Below are positions 37,644-46,707 of a stretch of 64,000 nt of DNA, piece by piece. How positions within the stretch are numbered: the first letter of the stretch is position 1; each line of letters begins with the position of its first letter. Below the pieces are notes generated by a model. The model was not told where the DNA came from. It saw only the letters and a list, made by a program, of their open reading frames with translations, and searched no databases. The DNA is taken from positions 1 through 64,000 of the forward strand of contig JBMONO010000051.1 in the NCBI GenBank assembly GCA_049323655.1, given 5' to 3'. The stretch is from DB1 sp049323655 (GTDB taxonomy: Bacteria > Desulfobacterota > Desulfobulbia > Desulfobulbales > SURF-16). The translations under genes were made by a program, and so were the position numbers.

Positions 37644-38288
37644 ATGGAAACTGTGCTGACCGCCCCGGAAATACGTGTCCTCGGCTGCCTGATGGAAAAA
37701 GAGATGGCTACCCCGGAATACTATCCCCTCTCCCTCAACGCCCTGCTCAATGCCTGCAACCAGAAGTCGAACCGGGAACCGGTGGTTGCCTATGACGAGA
37801 AAACGGTGCTGCGGGCCCTGCAGGCCCTGCGGGAAAAACGCTTCATCCTGCAAAGCGATGCCAGCCGGGTAACGAAATATGAACAGACTTTCAGCAAGAA
37901 CCGCAATCTGCTGCGCAAGGAGGCCGCCCTGCTCTGCCTCTTGCTGTTGCGAGGCGCCCAGACCGTGGGTGAACTGCGGGGGCGCGCCGACCGGCTTTAT
38001 GAATTTGCCGATCTGGCTGATGTGGAACGGACCGTCAACAATCTGGTGGAAATGGGTTTGGTGGTGCGGCTGGCCCGGCAGCCGGGTCGCAAGGAATGCC
38101 GGTTTGCCCAGCTGCTGGGCGGCGAGACCGCCATGGAGGAGGCGGAAACGGAAACAGCTGATCCGGTCCCTCCGCAACCAGGCCAGGCGGAACGGATCCG
38201 CGTCCTGGAGGAGGAACTCGATTGCCTGAAAAAAGAGGTGGCTGACCTGCGCCAGGCCTTTACCGACTTCAGAAAACAGTTTGAATAA
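37644..38288 (+). CDS. YceH/DUF480 family winged-helix protein
   Basis: A 214-residue protein of the YceH (DUF480) family: LTAPEIRVLGCLMEKEMATP, YYPLSLNALLNACNQKSNRE and the second winged helix with LLCLLLLRGAQTVGELRGRA are typical. A C-terminal coiled coil (about 185-214) ends the protein. The fold is two winged helices; its cellular role is not settled. Same direction as the metallophosphoesterase, probably co-transcribed. Confidence 0.92.
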   Translation: METVLTAPEIRVLGCLMEKEMATPEYYPLSLNALLNACNQKSNREPVVAYDEKTVLRALQALREKRFILQSDASRVTKYEQTFSKNRNLLRKEAALLCLLLLRGAQTVGELRGRADRLYEFADLADVERTVNNLVEMGLVVRLARQPGRKECRFAQLLGGETAMEEAETETADPVPPQPGQAERIRVLEEELDCLKKEVADLRQAFTDFRKQFE

Positions 38289-38331
38289 GCAGCGCATGAG
38301 ACGGACAGGCAGCCTGCCGCTGCCGGTGCGC

Positions 38332-38883
38332 TTATCCGGCGGAGAAGCGATCGCGGTGGGCGAACTCGGCGATTTCCCGTCTTTTCGGCGCCGACGGCGC
38401 ATGATCCGGATAACCGACCGGGATCAGGGTCACCACCTCGTAGCCTTCCGGCAGCTCAAGAATTTCCCGGGCCCGATCATGGTCAAAGGCGCCGACCACC
38501 ACCGAGCCCAGACCGAGGCCATGGGCTGTCAGGCAGAGATTGGCGGTGGCGAGACCGAGGTCGTACATGAACAATTCAAAAAATTTGGTGACCGGCAGCC
38601 CCTTGTACCAGCCGGATTTCTCCATGGCCGCTGCCATGGCAAAGACGACCGACACCTTCTCCATCGCCGGCCCGGCCGGATTTTTCGGACTCAATATCTC
38701 CCGCAGCCTGTGCCGGATCACGGCATCGCGCACGACAATCACCTCCCAGCACTGACTGTTGGCCCACGAAGGTGCCCAGCGCACCGCCTGCAGTAATTGC
38801 TCGACCGTTTCATCCAGGACAACCTGATCGGTGAAACGGCGGATGCTGCGTCGTTCGCGGATTGCCTGTTGCACGTCCATCAT
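38332..38883 (-). CDS. Nitroreductase family protein
   Basis: A 183-residue FMN-dependent nitroreductase-fold protein: VQQAIRERRSIRRFTDQVV binds FMN phosphate, with WAPSWANSQCWEVIVVRD and GLGSVVVGAFD later. The substrate is unknown. The frame extends upstream, but ATG 38883 has GGAGG 9 bases before it and the family begins there. It ends a long minus-strand gene run and lies about 155 bases after hemB. Confidence 0.9.
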   Translation of the reverse strand: MMDVQQAIRERRSIRRFTDQVVLDETVEQLLQAVRWAPSWANSQCWEVIVVRDAVIRHRLREILSPKNPAGPAMEKVSVVFAMAAAMEKSGWYKGLPVTKFFELFMYDLGLATANLCLTAHGLGLGSVVVGAFDHDRAREILELPEGYEVVTLIPVGYPDHAPSAPKRREIAEFAHRDRFSAG

Positions 38884-39039
38884 CTCTCTTTTCCTCCGTT
38901 TCGTTTCCCGCTTCCTGCCGCATGTGCCCATGCGCATCGCATCCCGTGCGGGCACGGAAATGCCGCGCTCGCCCAACCAATCCCATGGCACTCTGTCAGC
39001 CGCGGGATACGAAACCTTTTTCCGTTGTGCTCACGAAGG

Positions 39040-40014
39040 CTACCCTTGCAGGAGCTTTGCCATCTCCTTAGCCCCGTATGTGATGATGATGTCCGCCCCG
39101 GCCCGGTGGATGGAGAGCAGGGTCTCGGCCATGACCCGCTGCGGATCGATCCAGCCGCGCTCGCCGGCTGCCTTGATCATGGCGTATTCGCCGCTGACAT
39201 GGTAAGCGGCGATGGGCAGATCGAACTCATCACGCAGTTTGCTGATGATGTCGAGATAGGCGACCGCCGGCTTGACCATCAGAATATCAGCGCCTTCGTC
39301 CACGTCGAGGGTCGCCTCCCGCAGGGCCTCGCGGACGTTGGCCGGGTCCATCTGGTAACCCTGGCGGTCACCCTCCTGGGGCGCGCATTCGGCGGCGTCG
39401 CGGAACGGCCCGTAAAAGGCGGAGGCGTACTTGACCGCGTAGGACATGATCGGCACCATCTCATGGTTGTTCTCGTCGAGGATGGCGCGGATCTCCGCCA
39501 CCCGACCGTCCATCATGTCGGAGGGGGCGACGATGTCGGCCCCTGCCTTGGCGTGGGACAGGGCGACCTGGGCGAGAATCTCCAGGGTGGCGTCGTTATC
39601 GACCTGCTTGTTGACGATCACGCCGCAGTGACCGTGGCTGGTGTATTCGCAGAGGCAGACATCGGTGGTGACCATCAGCTGCGGCGCCTTGTTCTTCAGC
39701 TCCTTGATGGCCCGTTGGATGATGCCGTCCTTGGCGTGGGCGCCGGAACCGACCGGATCCTTGGCCTCGGGCAGGCCGAAAAGGATAACGTGATTGATGC
39801 CCAGGGAAAGAATTTCCTTGGCCTCCTTGGCGAGCTGATCAATCGACATGCGAAAGACCCCTGGCATGGAGCCGATCTCCTGGCGCACCCCCTTGCCGGG
39901 CATAACGAAGAGAGGATAGATAAACTGCTCGGGCGACAGACGGGTCTCGCGGATCAGGGATCGCAGCTGGGGGTTCCGCCGGAATCTGCGGGGACGATAA
40001 TCAGGAAAAACCAT
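39040..40014 (-). CDS. hemB: Delta-aminolevulinic acid dehydratase (porphobilinogen synthase)
   Basis: HemB condenses two 5-aminolevulinates to porphobilinogen for heme, siroheme and corrinoid synthesis. The 324-residue length is normal. The zinc-site motif DVCLCEYTSHGHCG has all three Cys, so this is a Zn-type enzyme. The two active-site lysines lie in SYAVKYASAFYGPFRDA and ILMVKPA. GGAGG precedes the ATG. It follows the ClpX-like gene after 26 bases, probably in one transcript. Confidence 0.97.
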   Translation of the reverse strand: MVFPDYRPRRFRRNPQLRSLIRETRLSPEQFIYPLFVMPGKGVRQEIGSMPGVFRMSIDQLAKEAKEILSLGINHVILFGLPEAKDPVGSGAHAKDGIIQRAIKELKNKAPQLMVTTDVCLCEYTSHGHCGVIVNKQVDNDATLEILAQVALSHAKAGADIVAPSDMMDGRVAEIRAILDENNHEMVPIMSYAVKYASAFYGPFRDAAECAPQEGDRQGYQMDPANVREALREATLDVDEGADILMVKPAVAYLDIISKLRDEFDLPIAAYHVSGEYAMIKAAGERGWIDPQRVMAETLLSIHRAGADIIITYGAKEMAKLLQG

Positions 40015-40040
40015 GGGATTTCCTCCGGAATAAATTGAAA

Positions 40041-41795
40041 TTACAGCCGAAATATCTCGGTGACGAGATCATTGATGAACAGATCGGGACTCTCGATCCC
40101 TTTTACCGTAATACGCACTTCCAGCACATCCTTTTTCTGCCGAATCAGCTTCAGACCATACTCGAAGGCGCGGAAGATAGCCTCGCACCGCTCCACCACC
40201 GCCGTCTCGTTCCATCCTTCCCGCGCCACAAGCCGGTCCAGCGCCTCATCGTCAAAGGAGATGACAAGCCCGTTCTCTTCCGAAACGTGTTGGGCATACT
40301 GCCCGACCAGACGAACCAAAGCGATAAATCCGTTACAGACATCGCGCGGATCGAGAATCTCCTCCTGACAGCGGAGGGCGATCATCTCGATCCGTCGCTC
40401 CGACGGCGAGACGCCATGGGAAGAGAGGAGCCTTTCCTGTTTGTCGCGGACAAAACGGACAATTCGTTCGAACTCGTCGGCCACCAGCTCGTGGTAGCGG
40501 CTGCGATGCTGCTGCTGCGTCTCCTCCCGCTTCAGCAAACAGGCCAGCTCCTCGGCCGGGTCGGCGACAATCTCCGGAGTGACGACCAGATAACGGATGG
40601 AGGTGGATGGCAGGCTCTTTTCAAAGTGGAGAAGCAGATGTTCCATAACGCTGACCAGGCCGCGGGCCCCGGTCCGCTCGCGTACCGCTTGGGCGGCGAT
40701 CATGCGCAACGCCTCTTCCTCGAACTGGAGGTGGATGCCGTAGGCGGCGAAATCCTGTTTCTTGGCCACCACCACCGGACTGTTCGGGTTGATGAGGATC
40801 TCGAAAAGGTCATCCTCGCTGAGTTCGTCAAGCACGGCGATGACCGGCAATCGACCGACAAACTCGCTCTCGAAGCCGAAGTCGATGAGGTCCTCGGCCT
40901 TGACCTGGCGAAAAAGGCGGGCATCCTCCCGGCTGGAGGTCACCGGTTTCTCGAAGCCGATGGACTGCTGCTGCACCCTTTTCTTGATATTCTTTTCCAA
41001 ACCGGCAAAGGCGCCGCTCATGATAAAAAGAATGTTGCGGGTATTGACCACCCGCTTTTCCCGCTTACCGGTGGCCCGGTAATGCTCCATCGCCTCCAGC
41101 TGGGAAATGGGGTCGTGGGCGACCTTCATCTCCACCTCGGTTTCCTCCATCGGCTTGAGAAAAGCGCGCTGCACCCCGGTGCGGGAGACATCGGCGCCGA
41201 TTCGGTTGGGAGAGGCGGCAATCTTGTCGATCTCATCGACATAGATGATGCCGTACTGGGCCCGTTCGATGTCGCCGTCCGCCTCACGGACCAGATCGCG
41301 GACCAGATCCTCGACATCGCCGCCGACATAACCGGTTTCACTGAACTTGGTGGCATCGCCCTTGACAAAGGGCACGCCGATATGGCGGGCAATCAGCTTG
41401 ATGAGGTAGGTCTTGCCCACTCCGGTTGGGCCGATAAGCAGCACATTGCTCTTGATGCGACCGGTATGGCCGTTCTTCGGCTTGGCCAGATCATGACGAA
41501 TCCGGTTGAAATGGGTGCAGATCTTGGTGGCGAGAATGGCCTTGGCCTCGTCCTGGCGAATGACATACTCGTCGAGATAGGCGGCCAATTCCTCAGGCTT
41601 GAGGTCAAAATGGAACCCGGCGGCCCCGGTTTTGGCCGCGGTTTTTGTTTTTTTCTCGCCGTCTCTGTCCGGACCGGCAAAGAGGCTGGCAGAGACGATC
41701 TTCACCTGACCACCGTACTTGCGGCTCAGGTAGTCGGCAATCTCTTTTTCCAGCTCTTTCTGATTGGGAAGGTGGGGAAGGGTGTCGTCTGCCAT
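40041..41795 (-). CDS. ClpX-like AAA+ ATPase without the zinc-finger domain
   Basis: A 584-residue AAA+ protein of the HslU/ClpX type. The ATPase core starts with LDEYVIRQDEAKAILATKIC and has Walker A LIGPTGVGKT, the pore-region segment FSETGYVGGDVEDLVRDLV, Walker B IIYVDEIDKI, the FVGRLPVIAVLDEL sensor region and the RTGARGLVSVME arginine motif. It lacks the N-terminal Cys4 zinc domain of true ClpX and carries a roughly 150-residue helical C-terminal extension. The start MADDTLPHL (41795) is preferred to a TTG at 41867, which overlaps ntrX. No clpP is nearby, so it may be an unfoldase with another partner. Confidence 0.82.
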   Translation of the reverse strand: MADDTLPHLPNQKELEKEIADYLSRKYGGQVKIVSASLFAGPDRDGEKKTKTAAKTGAAGFHFDLKPEELAAYLDEYVIRQDEAKAILATKICTHFNRIRHDLAKPKNGHTGRIKSNVLLIGPTGVGKTYLIKLIARHIGVPFVKGDATKFSETGYVGGDVEDLVRDLVREADGDIERAQYGIIYVDEIDKIAASPNRIGADVSRTGVQRAFLKPMEETEVEMKVAHDPISQLEAMEHYRATGKREKRVVNTRNILFIMSGAFAGLEKNIKKRVQQQSIGFEKPVTSSREDARLFRQVKAEDLIDFGFESEFVGRLPVIAVLDELSEDDLFEILINPNSPVVVAKKQDFAAYGIHLQFEEEALRMIAAQAVRERTGARGLVSVMEHLLLHFEKSLPSTSIRYLVVTPEIVADPAEELACLLKREETQQQHRSRYHELVADEFERIVRFVRDKQERLLSSHGVSPSERRIEMIALRCQEEILDPRDVCNGFIALVRLVGQYAQHVSEENGLVISFDDEALDRLVAREGWNETAVVERCEAIFRAFEYGLKLIRQKKDVLEVRITVKGIESPDLFINDLVTEIFRL

Positions 41796-41844
41796 TTTTC
41801 GTGTTCCCGTGTTGCGGTGTTCAATGTGTGCGCGTCTCACTCTA

Positions 41845-43239
41845 TCAAGTTTCACCTTTGACTTCAATGCCGAGCGCCTTCAGCTTCTTATGGAGATGAC
41901 TCCTTTCCAGCCCGACTTGTTCCGCGGTTTGGGAGATGTTGCCCTCATTTTCCTGAAGCTTGCCGAGCAGATACTCCTTTTCAAAGAGCCGTTTCGCCTC
42001 ACGGTAGGGGGCATCGATGCCATACGAAAAGGGTGGATCGCGGCGGAGGCGTTCCATGCCCGCCGCCTTTGCCCGGACCGTTTCCGGCAGCATGGGTGCG
42101 ACGACCGCGGCGGTGATCAGGTTATCCGGACTCATGATGGCGATGCGCTCGACAAAGTTACGCAGCTCCCGGACATTACCAGGCCACTGATGGCAGGACA
42201 TCAGGGCCAGGGCCTCAGGGGTGAACTCCTTCATGCCGAGGCCCTTCCGGGAAAAATCGACAAGCAGTTCCGCCACCAGCTGGGGCAGATCCTCCAGTCG
42301 TTCCCGCAGCGGCGGCATATAGATCGGCACCACATTGAGACGCCAGAAGAGATCGGCCCGGAACGTGCCCTTGTCGATCTCCTCCTCCAGATTCTTGTTG
42401 GTGGCAGCCAGCACCCGGACTGTGACGGAAATGGTTTTCGCCCCCCCAACCCGTTCAAACTTCTGCTCCTGAAGGATCCGCAGGATCTTTGCCTGGGTCT
42501 TGAGGCTCATGTCGCCGATCTCATCGAGAAAGAGGATGCCGCCGTCTGCCTGATCGAACTTACCACGCCGGGCCGCGGTCGCACCGGTGAACGCCCCCTT
42601 TTCATGACCAAAGAGCTCGCTTTCGATCAGTTCCTCCGGAATGGCGGCGCAGTTCACCTCCACCATCGGCCTGCCGGCGCTGGGCGAAAGCCGGTGAATC
42701 ATCTGGGCGGCCAGCTCCTTGCCGGTGCCATGCTCGCCGCGAATCAGCACCCAGGCATCGGTGGGCGCGACCCGTTCGAGCTGCTGGCGCACCGCGATGA
42801 TGGCCGGCGAACTGCCGGTGAGGCGTGACTTCTTTTCCGTGCTTTCCCGCAGGATGCGGTTGGCCTCCTCCAGATCGGCCAAGCGGAGGGCGTTTTTGAT
42901 GGAGAGGACGATCTTGTCGTAGGAGGGAGGTTTCTCGATAAAATCAAAGGCCCCCATCTTGGTTGCCTGGACCGCGGTTTCGATCGTACCATGCCCGGAG
43001 ATCATGATAACCGGCAGCCCGGGATACTGCTCCCGAAGCAGTGGCAGGGCCTCCATGCCGTCCATGCCCGGCATCCAGATATCCAGCAGCACCAGGTCGA
43101 TCTTCTCTTCACCGAGCACGGCAAAGGCCTTTTCCGCCGCAGCAACGGCCACCGTTGCATAGCCCTCATCGGCAAGGATCCCGGTCAGCGATTCCCTGAT
43201 ACTCTCCTCGTCGTCAACCACCAGCACCTTTTTCGTCAT
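41845..43239 (-). CDS. ntrX: NtrX-family sigma-54-dependent response regulator
   Basis: A 464-residue NtrC-class regulator: receiver domain with phospho-acceptor Asp in LVLLDIWMPGMDG and KPPSYDKI, AAA+ domain with RGEHGTGKE (Walker A variant), ESELFGHEKGAFTGA (the sigma-54 contact loop) and GGILFLDEIGDM, and a C-terminal Fis-type helix-turn-helix (NISQTAEQVGLERSHLHKKL). It lies 30 bases after ntrY, its likely kinase. Target genes cannot be read from this window. Confidence 0.95.
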   Translation of the reverse strand: MTKKVLVVDDEESIRESLTGILADEGYATVAVAAAEKAFAVLGEEKIDLVLLDIWMPGMDGMEALPLLREQYPGLPVIMISGHGTIETAVQATKMGAFDFIEKPPSYDKIVLSIKNALRLADLEEANRILRESTEKKSRLTGSSPAIIAVRQQLERVAPTDAWVLIRGEHGTGKELAAQMIHRLSPSAGRPMVEVNCAAIPEELIESELFGHEKGAFTGATAARRGKFDQADGGILFLDEIGDMSLKTQAKILRILQEQKFERVGGAKTISVTVRVLAATNKNLEEEIDKGTFRADLFWRLNVVPIYMPPLRERLEDLPQLVAELLVDFSRKGLGMKEFTPEALALMSCHQWPGNVRELRNFVERIAIMSPDNLITAAVVAPMLPETVRAKAAGMERLRRDPPFSYGIDAPYREAKRLFEKEYLLGKLQENEGNISQTAEQVGLERSHLHKKLKALGIEVKGET

Positions 43240-43269
43240 CCGTCCCCGTCCGCTCTTCTGATCGCCCCG

Positions 43270-45465
43270 TCATTGCAAAGGCAACTCAATGATGAACCGC
43301 GCCCCGGAGGGCACATTGTCCTTGAACCGGATATAACCGCCATGATCGGCAACCACCGTACTGGCAATGGCGAGCCCCAGTCCGGTTCCCGTTTTCTTGG
43401 TGGAAAAATAGGGTTCAAAGAGATGCAGCCTGTCCTTGTCACTCACTCCGTGGCCGTTATCACGCACCTCAAGAAAGACCCGTTTATCGGCTTCGTCCCA
43501 GCTGATGATGACCTCGATCCTGCCGTGCGCATCGACCGAGGCCACCGCATTGTCAAGCAGGTTAATCAACACCCGTTTCATCTGCTTGACATCAAAAGGA
43601 AAAGAAGGAACCTCGTCGGCGCACTTCAAGGAAAACTCGATCTGCCGATGCGCCTCGCGGTAGAGAACCAGGGCCTCTTCCGCCATGGTCCGCAGGCTGT
43701 TCATCGACTTCTGCACCGCCGGCATCCGGGCGAAGCTGGAAAACTCGCTGACCAGCCGCTTCAACTCATCGACCTGATTGATGATGGTGGTGGTGCAGAG
43801 GTCGAATACCTCCCCATCAGCCGCGAGCTTTTCCAGATAGCGCTTGCGTAACCGCTGGGCGGAAAGCTGGATGGGGGTCAGTGGGTTTTTCACCTCGTGA
43901 GCGATGCGCCGGGCCACTTCGCGCCAAGCCGCCATGCGTTGCGCCTTTTCCAATTCGGTCAGGTTGTCGAAGACCAGCACGACGCCGAGCTCCCGGTTGT
44001 TTTCGTCAACAAGACGGCTCATGCTGACCCGCAGGGAAAAGGTCTCCTCCCGCACGGTGAGGCGCAACGGCATCTCGATGGTGCCCTTGCCGCTGCGGTC
44101 AAGGGCGGCATAAAAATTCTCCAGAATCCGGCGATGATTCGGATTGAGCACGGTTCGATAATCGTGTCCGACCAGGGCGCTGCGGTCAATCTTGAGCAGC
44201 TCCTCGGCGAAACGGTTGATGGTGGTGATGCGGCCATCGGCATCAAGGGAGATGACCCCGGCAGCGACGTTCTGCAGGATAATCTCCGTATAGCGCCGCC
44301 GGTTTTCCAGCTCCTGATTACTCGCCTCCAGCTCGTTCTGACTGGCCAGCACCTCCCGGGTCATCTGGTTGAAAGAATCGACCAGGGTGCCCATCTCGTC
44401 GCCTGAATCCGACTCCAGGACAAAATCAAGCTCGCCGTCCGCCACCCGGCGGGTGGCCCGGGCCAACCGGTCAATGGGATCGGTGAGGCTGCGCGCCACA
44501 TAAAAACCGAACCAGACGGCGCTGAAGACAATGAGCAGGGTAACGATAAGCAACATGACAAGGAGGCTCGTCTTGATCGGTTTTTTCAAGAGCATGAGCT
44601 GACGATAGCCCTCCAGGCCGTGGGAGATGACCTCCATCTGCGCCAGCCGCGCCTGCGGAATAAGCAGAGAGGAGATCAGCACATGCGGATTTTCCTCGGC
44701 CCCGGCCAGGGTGAAGGGAATCAGGCTGCGCACCAGTTCACCGTCCTCGATCTTCTGAATGGCGATCTGGGTTGAATCGCCGCTTAACGCCTTACGCAGC
44801 TGATCCGGGGCAACATCCGGCACCCCGTCCGCCTCCACCATGAGACCCTCGAACACCCTGACAACGTAACTACGCTGGGCGGAAACGATTTCGAGCCCGC
44901 TGAGGCCATGACTGACGATGATGTCGTGGAGAAAGGCAAAAAGCTCCGGTCCGGTGTCGAGGTGTCGCTGTTCAATCCGTCCCGCGATGTTCGCTCCGAT
45001 GCGGCGCAGTTCATCCCGCTTTTCCTGATAAACTTCCTGGCCGACATGGAGTGATTCCAGTAAAGATTGCTCAACCTTGATATTGAACCAGTAGTCCATG
45101 CTGGTGGAGACAAACTGCAAACTGATGAAAAAAAGCAGGCCGGTGGGAATAAGGGACAGGGAAACAAAGGCGACAACGAGCTTGGCCCGCAATCTGGCGC
45201 CGAGCATCTTTTTTCTGCGCTCAAAGACAAGCTGGGCCAGATTGCGCAGGACAAGAAAGACCATGAGCAACAGCAACAGGACGTTGAAGTTGATCAGAAC
45301 AAAAACCAGGACATTGCCGCTGACCGGGAACGGTACGGTCCCGAGTTGAAAGACCCTGGTCTCGGCCAGGGTCAGCAACGGAATGAGCAGAAGGCAACAG
45401 ATGATCGCTGTCCACACCTTCCTGCGTTTTTTTTCATCACTCCGCTGTTGATCCAGGCTTTCCAT
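43270..45465 (-). CDS. ntrY: NtrY-family membrane sensor histidine kinase
   Basis: A 731-residue kinase. Two N-terminal membrane hairpins (about 17-70 and 94-118), an extracytoplasmic region, a membrane helix near 310, HAMP (VARSLTDPIDRLARATRRV), PAS (about 390-500), and a transmitter with acceptor His in RRIAHEVKNPLTPIQLSAQR and G2 motif GTGLGLAIA. It matches the NtrY layout. ATG 45465 is chosen within the end of the DUF4390 gene, with a 29-base overlap; no clear ribosome site is seen, so coupling is likely. Confidence 0.94.
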   Translation of the reverse strand: MESLDQQRSDEKKRRKVWTAIICCLLLIPLLTLAETRVFQLGTVPFPVSGNVLVFVLINFNVLLLLLMVFLVLRNLAQLVFERRKKMLGARLRAKLVVAFVSLSLIPTGLLFFISLQFVSTSMDYWFNIKVEQSLLESLHVGQEVYQEKRDELRRIGANIAGRIEQRHLDTGPELFAFLHDIIVSHGLSGLEIVSAQRSYVVRVFEGLMVEADGVPDVAPDQLRKALSGDSTQIAIQKIEDGELVRSLIPFTLAGAEENPHVLISSLLIPQARLAQMEVISHGLEGYRQLMLLKKPIKTSLLVMLLIVTLLIVFSAVWFGFYVARSLTDPIDRLARATRRVADGELDFVLESDSGDEMGTLVDSFNQMTREVLASQNELEASNQELENRRRYTEIILQNVAAGVISLDADGRITTINRFAEELLKIDRSALVGHDYRTVLNPNHRRILENFYAALDRSGKGTIEMPLRLTVREETFSLRVSMSRLVDENNRELGVVLVFDNLTELEKAQRMAAWREVARRIAHEVKNPLTPIQLSAQRLRKRYLEKLAADGEVFDLCTTTIINQVDELKRLVSEFSSFARMPAVQKSMNSLRTMAEEALVLYREAHRQIEFSLKCADEVPSFPFDVKQMKRVLINLLDNAVASVDAHGRIEVIISWDEADKRVFLEVRDNGHGVSDKDRLHLFEPYFSTKKTGTGLGLAIASTVVADHGGYIRFKDNVPSGARFIIELPLQ

Positions 45466-46051
45466 AGCTGAATGCAAGGCTTTTCCAGTCGGTTTCAAAG
45501 GTCCAGAGCTGTCCGAACGGCATGATATATTGGAAATTAAGCGGCAGATCTTTCTTGGCGAGCCGGGCCCGCACCCTGACCACATAGCCGCTCCTCTTTT
45601 CCATGGCAGCAAGTTCAACGAGATGGAAATCATTGACCCTGTTCATGGCAGAGCGGGCCTCTTCCAGCTCTTGGAAGGAAAGAGCAAGGCCGCCATGTTC
45701 CTCGAGTTCGACGGTGAACTGTTCCTTCAGCGAATCATAAGTCATGATGTGACTAAAGGAGCGGTCAATGACCTTCCGCTCGCCGCCGCCGTCCCGGGTC
45801 TGATAGAGTTCGACAAAAAAATTGAACCTCACCGGAATGCCGTTCTTCACCCCCTGTTCCATCTCCGGACTGAAGGCGTCGCGGAGCAAACAATAGAAAA
45901 GCAGATCCTGCTCGGAATTGATTACCGCCAGCTCCTCAATTCGGGCACCTTCCGCGGCGAGGACAGCAGCTTTGCTGACAGGCAGAATGAACGACGCCAC
46001 GAGCAACAGGAGACCAACAAACAGCTGTAAGCCGCGCCATCCGTCCTTCAT
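45437..46051 (-). CDS. DUF4390 family protein
   Basis: A 204-residue protein with an N-terminal hydrophobic segment (about 8-32, signal or anchor) and the DUF4390 body (RIEELAVINSEQDLLFYCLLRDAFSPEM, VRFNFFVELYQTRDG). The family is regularly found directly before ntrY in related bacteria, suggesting an extracytoplasmic input for that sensor; this is inference. Its start overlaps the stop of the preceding gene by 4 bases and its end overlaps ntrY. Confidence 0.88.
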   Translation of the reverse strand: MKDGWRGLQLFVGLLLLVASFILPVSKAAVLAAEGARIEELAVINSEQDLLFYCLLRDAFSPEMEQGVKNGIPVRFNFFVELYQTRDGGGERKVIDRSFSHIMTYDSLKEQFTVELEEHGGLALSFQELEEARSAMNRVNDFHLVELAAMEKRSGYVVRVRARLAKKDLPLNFQYIMPFGQLWTFETDWKSLAFSYGKPGSTAE

Positions 46052-46707
46052 GCCGGATCAATCCTCTCCAGAAAAAATTCGCGCTCCCACATCCGCTTTC
46101 CGGTAAAGCACCGGCGCACTTCCTCCCACTGCTCTTCGACGGCATCCTGAATGAGTCCCTGCAGATCATCGAGAATCTCCAGCACCTGCTCTTTGGGGGA
46201 GGTTTCGACATAGAGATGGAGATGGTCCGCAGCAAGCCAGAGCAGCAACACCCGGCCGGCCATCAGCCGGGCACAGGAGAGAAAGGCGTCATGGAGAAAC
46301 GGGACGAACCGGCCGCTGTCGGCAAAAACGGGCTGCCGATGACGAACAACCCAGACGACATGAAAGCGGGCCCGCGCCACCAGCATCCCCGTGCCGTTGC
46401 AGCCCGGCCGGGCGCAGCCTTTGCCGCCGCAGCGGCCGGAGTTGATCCGGGCCACCACGTCCTCAAAATAACGATCCTTATCCTGGCAGACGTCAAGATC
46501 CACAACCGGGCTGTTTTTGCCGACAATGGTAAGATGAGGGCGGAAGGCGGCACAGGTCAGCTCATCAGTACCGGCGGCCCGCCGGACAATCTCGCAGAGA
46601 AAGGATTCACTCATCGCCTGATCCCGGCAGACCTGACAGCCGACGACCGGATGCCGGCCGGAACGGGAAAAACAGCGGGCGCAGCGCAACGGCAATTCAG
46701 AGGGCAT
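46048..46707 (-). CDS. Zinc-ribbon protein with Y1 (IS200-like) transposase fold
   Basis: A 219-residue protein. The N-terminus has a CxxC-x11-CxxC zinc ribbon (Cys9, 12, 24, 27) and a middle Cys cluster (Cys93, 98, 103). From about residue 112, RARFHVVWVVRHRQPVF and LAADHLHLYVETSP match the IS200/REP-associated tyrosine transposase fold, including the HxH metal motif at His162-Leu-His164. The catalytic Tyr appears replaced: the region aligned to the usual SYY reads WEREFFL. It is co-translated with hflX (11-base overlap) and the DUF4390 gene (ATGA overlap), so it looks domesticated. Function is unknown. Confidence 0.6.
   Translation of the reverse strand: MPSELPLRCARCFSRSGRHPVVGCQVCRDQAMSESFLCEIVRRAAGTDELTCAAFRPHLTIVGKNSPVVDLDVCQDKDRYFEDVVARINSGRCGGKGCARPGCNGTGMLVARARFHVVWVVRHRQPVFADSGRFVPFLHDAFLSCARLMAGRVLLLWLAADHLHLYVETSPKEQVLEILDDLQGLIQDAVEEQWEEVRRCFTGKRMWEREFFLERIDPA

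Noticed and set aside
40035..41861. 608-codon plus-strand open frame opposite the ClpX-like gene
   Set aside because: The minus strand carries complete AAA+ motifs; the plus frame has none.
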